Source of the DNA: Prevotella sp.
GTDB lineage: Bacteria > Bacteroidota > Bacteroidia > Bacteroidales > Bacteroidaceae
Assembly: GCA_024690505.1 (NCBI GenBank)
Contig: JAILPA010000085.1
Coordinates: 1 to 40,129, forward strand
Reading direction: 5' to 3'
DNA: 40,129 nt
Below the pieces are notes generated by a model. The model was given only the letters and a program-made list of their open reading frames with translations, made no database searches and was not told where the DNA came from. Position 1 is the first letter of the stretch. Each line of letters opens with the position of its first letter. Below are positions 33,908-40,129 of this stretch, one piece after another. The translations under genes and the position numbers were made by a program.

Positions 33908-36295
33908 TTATTCTTCATATTCGTCTGACACAATCTCCATCAAGTCGATAATGCTTTCAGAGCCTTCTTCCTCTTCTTCCATGAGCTTCTCCTCCATCTC
34001 TTCATCGACCACCTCCATGTTGTCTTCACTATAACAGGGGTCGAACGAGGAAGGAATATCGAACTTCTCACTTTGCGAATAGCCAAGGCTCTCGTCGGCA
34101 TAGACGCGCTTCATGAAGAGCGCATACACGGGCAGGCCCATAGCGGCACCCTGACCGTAGGTCATGTTGTCGAAGTGGATGTCACGGTCTTCGCCGCCTA
34201 CCCAGCAGCCCGACACGAGCCTGGGGGCCACGCCCATGAACCAGCCGTCGCTGTTAGAGTTGGTGGTACCGGTCTTACCGCCCATCTGAGCGGTGATGCC
34301 ATAGCGGTTGCGCAGTCGGCTACCAGTTCCGCCGTCGACCACAGCCCGCAGCATGTAGATCATCTTGTGGGCACTCTCAGTACTGATGACCTTGTTCTTG
34401 CGCGGATAGAACGTATCGAGCGTGTGACCGTTGTTGTCGCGAATCTCAGTGACAAAGAGCGGAGCCACACGATCGCCGCCATTGACAAAGGCCGTGTAGC
34501 CACTCACCATCTCGGCCACAGTGTTCTCGCACGTGCCCAGACAGAGCGACAACGTGGCTTTTATCTCCGGGTTGCGAATGCCGTATTCACGGAGTAGCTT
34601 CAGGAATTTATCGGGCCCAAGACGGTTGATGAGATAGGCTGAAATCCAGTTGTTCGACTGTTGCAGTCCCCACTTCAGCGTCACCATCTCGCCATAGCGG
34701 GCACGGCTGCCGTTGCGCGGTGTCCACGGCCGCGAACCGGGAACCTCGTAAGTGCGCTGCTCGTTGGGGGCCTCGCTGCATGGCGTCAGGCCGTTCTGCA
34801 TGGCCAGTGAGTAAAGGAACGGTTTGATGGTAGAACCCACCTGGCGACGCCCCTGGGCTGCCATGTCATAGGCAAACTGGGTGAAGTCGAGACCGCCCAC
34901 ATAGGCTTTCACATGACCGTTGCTGGGATCCATGCTGACGAATCCCGTCCTCAGGAACGACTTGATGTAGCGGATAGAATCGAACGGCGTCATCACCGTG
35001 TCGCGCTCGCCATGATAGGTAAAGATCTGCATGTGCACGGCCGTGTGGAACGAGCGGTCTATCTCCTCGTCGCTGGCACCTGCCTCCTTCAGCACGCGGT
35101 AACGCTCACTTTGGCGAATGCTCTTGCGCATCAGCGACTTCACCTCGGCATCGGTTTTGCTGTTGGGGTAAGGGGCATTGCGCTTGCTCTTGTTGGCTTT
35201 GTCGAAAGCCGGCTGCAGGTATCCCGCCACATGCTCTCGACAGGCCTCTTCGGCATACTGCTGCATACGCGAATCAATCGACGTGTAGATCTTCAGGCCG
35301 TCAGTATAGATGTTATAAGGCTCGCCGTTGCGCTTCTTGTTCTTGTTGCACCAGCCATAAAGTGGATCTTCGTCCCAGGCAATACGGTCGAGCACATATT
35401 TAGTGTGGTCGTCGTAGTTCATCTCCATAGGCTCTTTCGCCATCATGTAGTGGCGCAGAAACTCGCGGAAATATGGAGCGATGCCCTCGGTGTGGTCAGC
35501 CACATGGAACTTCAGGTCGTCAACCAACTTCACCTTCACGCAACTGTCGTATTCGCTCCTGCTGAGGTAGCCCTCCTTCACCATCTGGTTCAGCACCACG
35601 TTGCGCCGCTCTTCACTACGCTCGGGGTAGCGCTTGGGATTGAAATACGAGGGATTTTTGCACATGCCCACCAGTGTGGCGGCCTGAGTCAACGAAAGCT
35701 CCGATGGCTCCTTGGAAAAGTAAGTGTTCGATGCCGTCTTGATACCTACGGCATTGTTCAGGAAGTCAAACTTGTTCAAGTACAATGCAATAATCTCCTC
35801 CTTCGTATAGGCCCGCTCCAACTTCACGGCAATCACCCACTCTATGGGTTTCTGGAGCATACGCTCACGCGAGGAATGAGCCACATCGCTGTAAAGCTGC
35901 TTGGCCAGCTGCTGGGTGATAGTGGAGCCACCGCCTGCACTCTTCTGGCGCAAGATGCCACGCTTCACTATAGCTCGCCCCAAAGCGTAGAAGTCAATGC
36001 CCGAATGCTCGAAGAATCGTGCATCCTCAGTAGCGACAAGAGCATTCACCAAGTGCTTGGGCAGCTGCGAGTAGTCTATCATCACGCGGTTCTCGCGGCT
36101 CAGGCTGTAAGTACCCATCAGCTTGCCGTCGCTCGAATACACCTGCGAAGCATAGCGGTTGATAGGATTCTGCAAATCTTCAATAGAAGGCATGTTGCCC
36201 AACTTCCCCTCGGAAATGGCCCAGAAGACACCCACCACGCTCAGAACTGACAGGGTAAGCAACGACCAAAGTATGATAATGAACCACTTTCTCAT
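33908..36295 (-). CDS. Class A penicillin-binding protein (PBP1A type)
   Basis: This bifunctional peptidoglycan polymerase and cross-linker is anchored by an N-terminal span (residues 4-27) and active in the periplasm. The GT51 domain has catalytic E90 in [14 protein letters not shown] and [14 protein letters not shown] at 122-135. The transpeptidase domain has S488-TIK, S547-NN and K674-TG. The C-terminus is an unusual Glu-rich tail ([13 protein letters not shown]). The ATG at 36295 gives 795 aa; the longer frame starts with GTG inside a probable leader and is disfavoured. ilvD follows by 20 bp, an odd partnership. Confidence 0.95.
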   Translation of the reverse strand: MRKWFIIILWSLLTLSVLSVVGVFWAISEGKLGNMPSIEDLQNPINRYASQVYSSDGKLMGTYSLSRENRVMIDYSQLPKHLVNALVATEDARFFEHSGIDFYALGRAIVKRGILRQKSAGGGSTITQQLAKQLYSDVAHSSRERMLQKPIEWVIAVKLERAYTKEEIIALYLNKFDFLNNAVGIKTASNTYFSKEPSELSLTQAATLVGMCKNPSYFNPKRYPERSEERRNVVLNQMVKEGYLSRSEYDSCVKVKLVDDLKFHVADHTEGIAPYFREFLRHYMMAKEPMEMNYDDHTKYVLDRIAWDEDPLYGWCNKNKKRNGEPYNIYTDGLKIYTSIDSRMQQYAEEACREHVAGYLQPAFDKANKSKRNAPYPNSKTDAEVKSLMRKSIRQSERYRVLKEAGASDEEIDRSFHTAVHMQIFTYHGERDTVMTPFDSIRYIKSFLRTGFVSMDPSNGHVKAYVGGLDFTQFAYDMAAQGRRQVGSTIKPFLYSLAMQNGLTPCSEAPNEQRTYEVPGSRPWTPRNGSRARYGEMVTLKWGLQQSNNWISAYLINRLGPDKFLKLLREYGIRNPEIKATLSLCLGTCENTVAEMVSGYTAFVNGGDRVAPLFVTEIRDNNGHTLDTFYPRKNKVISTESAHKMIYMLRAVVDGGTGSRLRNRYGITAQMGGKTGTTNSNSDGWFMGVAPRLVSGCWVGGEDRDIHFDNMTYGQGAAMGLPVYALFMKRVYADESLGYSQSEKFDIPSSFDPCYSEDNMEVVDEEMEEKLMEEEEEGSESIIDLMEIVSDEYEE

Positions 36296-36320
36296 AACTA
36301 TACAATCCACTATTTGCGTG

Positions 36321-36354
36321 CAAAATTACAAATAAAATCTGAAACTCACGCAAA
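36321..36354 (-). promoter_or_regulatory. Probable promoter of the penicillin-binding-protein gene
   Basis: On the minus strand TAATTTTG (36321-36328) has TTTG 22 bp upstream (36351-36354), slightly longer than the usual 19-21. It is 25 bp upstream of the ATG and adjoins array E. Confidence 0.55.
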
Positions 36355-36375
36355 AAGTGGAAGAAAGATTAAATC

Positions 36376-36533
36376 AAAGCGTAACTTTGAGGCAAGAGAA
36401 GCGTAACTTTGAGACGGTCAAAACGTAACTTCGAGGCAAGAGAAACGTAACTTTGAGGCGGTCAAAGCGTAGCTTCGAGGCAAGAGAAACGTAACTTTGA
36501 GGCGGTCAAAGCCTAACTTCGAGGCAAGAGAAG
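36376..36533. repeat. Array E: seven 22-bp units, alternating two spacers
   Basis: Cores start at 36376 and every 22 bp through 36508, mostly RAAR-CGTAA-CTTY. The spacer alternates GAGGCAAGAG and GAGGCGGTC types, so the array is a 44-bp higher-order repeat like array B but with a different central five bases. An eighth decayed core begins at 36530. It fills most of the 253 bp between the DnaB-like gene and the penicillin-binding-protein gene. Confidence 0.9.
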
Positions 36534-36548
36534 GAAAAGACGTGCCAC

Positions 36549-37622
36549 TCAACTTGAAAATCCCAGTTCTTCAAGGCTGAGAGTTTGGACTAACCTTCTC
36601 ACGGCACTGTTACTTGCCTCAAAACCTGCCAGACTAATAAGCGGTGAAGTAGATTGGCCCATCATATTCCTTTCGCAGATAGCACCTGTCTTCTGGTGAT
36701 AATCCATAGAAATGCCGCCCAATGACCTTAGCGCATTCTTCTTCACTTCAATTTCAATCAGACCATGCAGATCCCGACCACGTTCATCCTCATAGATATG
36801 ATAATACTCAGGACGATACACCATGATAACTACATCTGCGAGTTCCTCGACATAGCCTGAATAAAGCAAGTCACTCAGTCGAGGGCACTTACCATAAAAC
36901 GCGCTCTTATAATCTACGCTTCTGCTCAACATTGACCCGACAACGATTGGCAGTTCGAGCATAGAAGCCAGCCGCTTCAGAGAAATCATCACCCTCGCAA
37001 TCCTCTCAGGAGATGTTTCGTCCTTTTCAGAGAAATCTATCATTTGCAGACAATCGATAAAAATGATACGCACACCATTATCCCTGAGACAACCCTTTGC
37101 TGTTTCCTCCAAATCGCTTAGCGGCAAGTCCAAACTATCATGTATGAACAGAGGCACATCCGTTATAGAGCCAATCCTTTGCTCCAGTCTTTCCCATTCG
37201 AGCGCCTCCATTCGCCCTTGTTGCAGGCGTAATGTCGGGATGTCACAATGAATGGATAGTAGCCTTTGCACATAGTCCTGTTTCCTCTGGTTAGTAGAAA
37301 ACAGCAGTACAGGAACCTCTTCCATTGTGATGTTTCTTATCATTGACAGAATCAGCTCCTCCTTTCCCATACAAGGCCTTCCCCCAACAACGTACACTTT
37401 CCCATTCTCAAAACCGCCTATCAGAGCGTCTAATCGCTGAAAACCAGAAGACACATCTGGCGTCTCGTCATTTACCACACTCTCCTGTAATCTGCGTATG
37501 AAATCCTTAGACAACGCTGCCATATTGGTGTAGCCATTATCACTCTTCATTTCCTTATATTGATTGTCCGATGTTTCCATAATGTCTTTGTTATGTCCTT
37601 TCTTATTAGTATCATACTTCAT
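36549..37622 (-). CDS. DnaB-type helicase domain protein with degenerate catalytic motifs
   Basis: The 357-aa protein matches the RecA-like C-terminal domain of DnaB from about residue 57 on (SSGFQRLDALIGGFENGKVY) and lacks the DnaB N-terminal domain. The Walker A equivalent is GRPCMGKEE (81-89), where the Thr/Ser after Lys is Glu. The catalytic-Glu motif SLEM is STNQ. Walker B is intact (IIFIDCLQMI, D190). The sensor SQLNR has become SMLSR. The DLLYSGYVEELADVVIMVYR segment is well conserved. It probably binds DNA or nucleotide without helicase activity (inference). It is the last gene of a minus-strand cluster starting at 39508, 33 bp behind the previous gene. Confidence 0.75.
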   Translation of the reverse strand: MKYDTNKKGHNKDIMETSDNQYKEMKSDNGYTNMAALSKDFIRRLQESVVNDETPDVSSGFQRLDALIGGFENGKVYVVGGRPCMGKEELILSMIRNITMEEVPVLLFSTNQRKQDYVQRLLSIHCDIPTLRLQQGRMEALEWERLEQRIGSITDVPLFIHDSLDLPLSDLEETAKGCLRDNGVRIIFIDCLQMIDFSEKDETSPERIARVMISLKRLASMLELPIVVGSMLSRSVDYKSAFYGKCPRLSDLLYSGYVEELADVVIMVYRPEYYHIYEDERGRDLHGLIEIEVKKNALRSLGGISMDYHQKTGAICERNMMGQSTSPLISLAGFEASNSAVRRLVQTLSLEELGFSS

Positions 37623-37655
37623 GTTCTTATTCTCACTAAACTAGACGCATCAGCG

Positions 37656-38237
37656 CTACCTGCCCGACTCCGCCAGCCGGCACTTCTCTATCTCCACATC
37701 CAGTTCCCTGGCTGTCTGGAAAAAACTGTCAATCACGGCCTTGAGATAGTAGTCCAAATGTGGAATCTCCTTCAGGAAAAGGAAATGTTTCTTGATATGC
37801 ACAGCCACATCGTCAGAATCTGTTATGCCGTAACAGACCGTTACCGTACCCCACAGATTGATCTCGTTCACCACCTGACGAACCCTTGCGAACTCATCAA
37901 TGTCGAATTTAGAACATCTATAGCACCACGGCCAAATAAGGTTCACCCCCAAGCAACCATCCGAAGCCTCCATCAGGAATGCTGTTCCCTGATAGTCAAA
38001 CCGAATGCGCCCATCTTCCGTGAACCCTGGCTCACTCCCAATACTCTCAATAGTTTCCAATACCAGTTGCCTGGTTGCTACTTTTTCTTCCATATGAGTT
38101 TCTGCTATTTCTTCTTTATTGTTGTCTGTGGATATAGGAGTAACAGTACTGTAATCGTTGTCATTATCCTCATGATAGTAGCGCCAGATATTGTATGTAA
38201 CTGCAAAAGCAACTATTCCTATTATAAAACTCATCAT
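37656..38237 (-). CDS. Membrane-anchored protein of unknown function
   Basis: I chose the ATG at 38237 (MMSFIIGIVAFAVTYNIW), which gives 193 aa, an N-terminal membrane anchor and an 11-bp gap to the upstream gene. The longer frame would overlap that gene. After a polar linker (residues 22-50), a cytosol-type alpha/beta domain follows, containing FTEDGRIRFDYQGTAFLMEA and IDEFARVRQVVNEIN. This is loosely reminiscent of YbjN or secretion-chaperone-like folds, but I cannot assign it. A CYRC pair sits near residue 106. Confidence 0.65.
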   Translation of the reverse strand: MMSFIIGIVAFAVTYNIWRYYHEDNDNDYSTVTPISTDNNKEEIAETHMEEKVATRQLVLETIESIGSEPGFTEDGRIRFDYQGTAFLMEASDGCLGVNLIWPWCYRCSKFDIDEFARVRQVVNEINLWGTVTVCYGITDSDDVAVHIKKHFLFLKEIPHLDYYLKAVIDSFFQTARELDVEIEKCRLAESGR

Positions 38238-38248
38238 ATCTTTCGTCT

Positions 38249-38677
38249 TTATTCTCCATACATATCTTTCCGTTCTTGATGTTCCACCCATGCCTGATCG
38301 CCTTCAGACGATTCCTTGAATGCAATCGTAATCTTGACTCTGTCATCGCCCATATTCTCCTTGTATCGGGACTTCAGTTCATTCCTAATCAGCGACACGT
38401 TACCGCTCTTCTTGTCCCTGAACTCTTCAATAAGTTCATCCGTTGACAAGTTCTTGATACGCTCTTCCCGCTTGCCTATCTTATCAGCAAACAAACACTT
38501 GAACACCTCCTCTTTCATCAATTTATCGCCTTTCAGCCACTTGCTGGTATATAGAGAGAACAACTGGTCGTGTGTCAGTCCAATGAGCATATCCACACAC
38601 TTCCTTAACTCCTCATCATTCCAGTTAGAATAATGAGCTTTCTTTGCCTGTTGCAAAATGTACTCGTAATCCGTCAT
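38249..38677 (-). CDS. Uncharacterised small charged protein (142 aa)
   Basis: The product is rich in Lys, Glu and Asp and is predicted mostly helical (for example NWNDEELRKCVDMLIGLTH). It has no signal peptide and no motif I recognise. It starts 3 bp after the stop of the von Willebrand protein gene and ends 11 bp before the membrane-anchored gene, so it is translated as part of the same operon. Confidence 0.65.
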   Translation of the reverse strand: MTDYEYILQQAKKAHYSNWNDEELRKCVDMLIGLTHDQLFSLYTSKWLKGDKLMKEEVFKCLFADKIGKREERIKNLSTDELIEEFRDKKSGNVSLIRNELKSRYKENMGDDRVKITIAFKESSEGDQAWVEHQERKDMYGE

Positions 38678-38680
38678 AAT

Positions 38681-39508
38681 TTATCCCAATATATAGTTCT
38701 TAATCTTACCCCAAAATCCCACTGTTTTCTCTGGCTCTGTAGTATCAGGCTCCTTTTCAGGTTCATCATCATGCTTGATGACATCCTCATGCTTGATGGC
38801 ATCCTCATTGCCTGGATTGAAATAATCATAACCGTATTCCATCGCAAATCGTGGACCCTCACGATGCAACCTATCAAAGAACCTTTTCTTGCTGCTGTGT
38901 TCTATGTTAAACATACATTCTGCCCCAGATTCAGAATACTCGTAACTCATTCTGCTACGAATACCCATGTCATCCGCAACAGCATCTACATCCTGATTTG
39001 TGCCAATGTATGCAAACACCCAGCCCCTTGCCCTCAATTCTGCCACGAGATTCTTAATATCCCGACCACAATATTCCCTGGAGGCGTTCTCTGCCCCATC
39101 AGTTATGATGGTCACCAGAACAACATCCTCGTTACCTACATGGTACTTTAAGTCATTCAAAGAATGCCCCATCGCATCAAAGAGTGGTGTATAATCATCT
39201 GGCTGGTAGTCTGTCCATTTCAACTTCTCATCACAATCCACCGCTTGACGGTTCATCACCGTTCTAATCCTGGCACTATTGAAAGTCACGAACGTGATAA
39301 AATGCTGCTGCTCTTGATGCTCTTTCTGAGCATTCCGAATAATTTGGAAAGTTTCATTCAAGCCACTGACCGCCTGTTTGGCTATAGTCTCCATTGACCC
39401 GCTCTCATCGAGGATAATCAAGTTAAAGATACGCTGTTTTTTTGCTTGCCCATCCTTCTGACTTTTTTCATTCTTTGGCTTTTGCGCCATGTTACCTTTC
39501 TGTTTCAT
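38681..39508 (-). CDS. von Willebrand factor A domain protein with intact MIDAS
   Basis: The 275-aa product has a complete metal-ion-dependent adhesion site: D34-x-S36-x-S38 (LIILDESGSM), T107 (DDYTPLFDAM) and D137 (IITDGAEN). It is like cytosolic VWA proteins of the TerY/ChlD-like type. There is no signal peptide, so it likely acts inside the cell as a protein-binding module. A charged tail of E/D/K/H repeats (about 233-260) leads to a conserved-looking end GFWGKIKNYILG. The ATG at 39508 is chosen because the promoter lies within the longer open frame that reaches 39580; the ATG at 39490 is the alternative. It is the first gene of the cluster. Confidence 0.8.
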   Translation of the reverse strand: MKQKGNMAQKPKNEKSQKDGQAKKQRIFNLIILDESGSMETIAKQAVSGLNETFQIIRNAQKEHQEQQHFITFVTFNSARIRTVMNRQAVDCDEKLKWTDYQPDDYTPLFDAMGHSLNDLKYHVGNEDVVLVTIITDGAENASREYCGRDIKNLVAELRARGWVFAYIGTNQDVDAVADDMGIRSRMSYEYSESGAECMFNIEHSSKKRFFDRLHREGPRFAMEYGYDYFNPGNEDAIKHEDVIKHDDEPEKEPDTTEPEKTVGFWGKIKNYILG

Positions 39509-39534
39509 AATCACTACAAAATTAAATTTGGTTG

Positions 39535-39566
39535 CGAAGTTAGTCATTTCTAACTCAGCAACCAAA
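39535..39566 (-). promoter_or_regulatory. Promoter of the VWA cluster
   Basis: On the minus strand TTTG (39563-39566), then 20 bp, then TAACTTCG (39535-39542, one mismatch to TAnnTTTG). It is 26 bp upstream of the ATG at 39508, between the partial gene and the VWA gene. The VWA-to-DnaB-like block can therefore be expressed independently. Confidence 0.6.
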
Positions 39567-39601
39567 CGATTTTGCTCCACAAGGCTTGTGAAAATGCGAT
39601 T

Positions 39602-40129
39602 TTATTCCCAGACCACTAAGTCGCGAGGCAGTGAGATCTTCTTCACATCCCCTCGCTTACCGTCTATATAATAATGTCTAGCCATATGGTCATCAAACTG
39701 TCCCACAAAAGCGCCTCGAATCCTCGCACACTTCTCGTTGATGGAGTTCAGCAGAGGGTTAGTTACATCCTCAATACTCTGTAACGTCCTTTCACTTATG
39801 CCGTATGGCTTCAGCTTCATATATATCTTTGTCAGTTCTTCACGATAGTCAGGCAGATGCTTAAACAAGATACCCTCAGGATGATTCAGAAAAAGCAAGA
39901 AGATAGCTTTAACCAAAGGTTCCATCTTGATTTCCATATTGTTATAGTCCGGCAATACCAACCTATAGTCCTTTGAAATTACCAATCTACTCAGTCTATC
40001 ATCAGGATGAACCAGTTTTTCTAAGATGTATTGTGAAATACCTCTCTGTCTCAACTTGGCAATGCGTTCCTTAACTTCTTCTATTAGGTCATATGTATTT
40101 TCTTCCCCTATTTGTGAACAGAAGGCGCA
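39602..40129 (-). CDS. Uncharacterised protein, N-terminus beyond window
   Basis: The reading frame is open to the window edge (first visible residues CAFCSQIGEENTYDLIEEVK). At least 175 aa are present, ending in SLPRDLVVWE. The central part (EPLVKAIFLLFLNHPEGILF) and a basic C-terminal patch (YYIDGKRGDVKKISLPRDL) could suit a helical adaptor or DNA-associated protein. I do not recognise it. A visible CAFC at the edge may be part of a zinc-binding pair. It lies upstream of the VWA promoter on the same strand. Confidence 0.7.
   Translation of the reverse strand, partial: CAFCSQIGEENTYDLIEEVKERIAKLRQRGISQYILEKLVHPDDRLSRLVISKDYRLVLPDYNNMEIKMEPLVKAIFLLFLNHPEGILFKHLPDYREELTKIYMKLKPYGISERTLQSIEDVTNPLLNSINEKCARIRGAFVGQFDDHMARHYYIDGKRGDVKKISLPRDLVVWE

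Noticed and set aside
34913..36250. 445-aa plus-strand open frame
   Set aside because: It is antisense to the penicillin-binding protein with all its catalytic motifs.
36376..36533. Replication origin iterons beside a DnaB-like gene
   Set aside because: The same unit family occurs at three metabolic loci without replication genes, there is no DnaA-box set, and the DnaB-like protein lacks catalytic residues.

Overview
The window looks like chromosomal DNA from a Bacteroidales bacterium, most likely Prevotella or a close relative. The evidence is internal. Start codons lack Shine-Dalgarno sequences. Many upstream regions carry the Bacteroidetes promoter form, a -7 box TAnnTTTG with a -33 TTG/TTTG about 20 bp upstream. 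Several products are lipoproteins, one with the classic C-S-K-D-D-D surface-export signal. The gene content is also typical of the order: B12-dependent methylmalonyl-CoA mutase as MutA/MutB, a fused NfnAB-type oxidoreductase, an acyl-ACP thioesterase linked to ilv genes, and DUF3943, DUF4842/LruC and DUF418 proteins. No tRNA, rRNA, CRISPR array, transposase or integrase was seen.

Layout. Positions 1-1025 hold small conserved or unknown genes around a divergent promoter. Positions 1026-2295 are a gene graveyard: a cyclophilin tail with no head, a 22-bp repeat array, and a 5'-truncated secreted-protein gene. Positions 2314-7871 hold three consecutive exported proteins: a fibronectin-III protein whose last 42 codons are in another frame, then two lipoproteins. 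Positions 7875-10631 (minus strand) hold a DUF418 membrane protein behind a mannitol-dehydrogenase/fructuronate-reductase family enzyme. ilvC (minus) follows, with a strong promoter and an Ile/Leu/Val-rich leader reading frame. Next are a ten-unit repeat array, a DUF3943 outer-membrane protein (plus), a DUF5597/GH35 beta-galactosidase-like enzyme (minus) and mutA-mutB (minus). Positions 21562-27457 hold pepP (plus), then on the minus strand a TtcA-family tRNA thiolase, a DUF486 membrane protein, the Nfn-like fusion and the thioesterase. A LruC-type surface lipoprotein (plus) separates these from ilvN-ilvB-ilvD, which lie directly behind a class A penicillin-binding protein (all minus). The right end (36549-40129, minus) is a compact, more A+T-rich cluster of five genes: a DnaB-helicase-like ATPase that has lost its catalytic residues, two unknown proteins (one membrane-anchored), a von Willebrand A protein and a partial unknown gene.

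How genes work together. IlvB/IlvN, IlvC and IlvD make the valine/isoleucine precursors. They are split into two blocks about 20 kb apart on the same strand, with the thioesterase stranded between. MutAB interconverts succinyl-CoA and methylmalonyl-CoA, the propionate/succinate route. The Nfn-like fusion would balance NADH, NADPH and ferredoxin.

The most unusual signal is a family of non-coding repeats at four intergenic sites (1400-1488, 12118-12340, 29642-29720, 36376-36533). Each is a head-to-tail array of exactly 22-bp units built on a small dyad, AAAG-N5-CTTT (or RAAR-N5-CTTY), 25 units in all. The arrays differ in the five central bases and the spacer, but share the period and core. Two of them are unit-by-unit copies in opposite orientation. 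I do not recognise this family.
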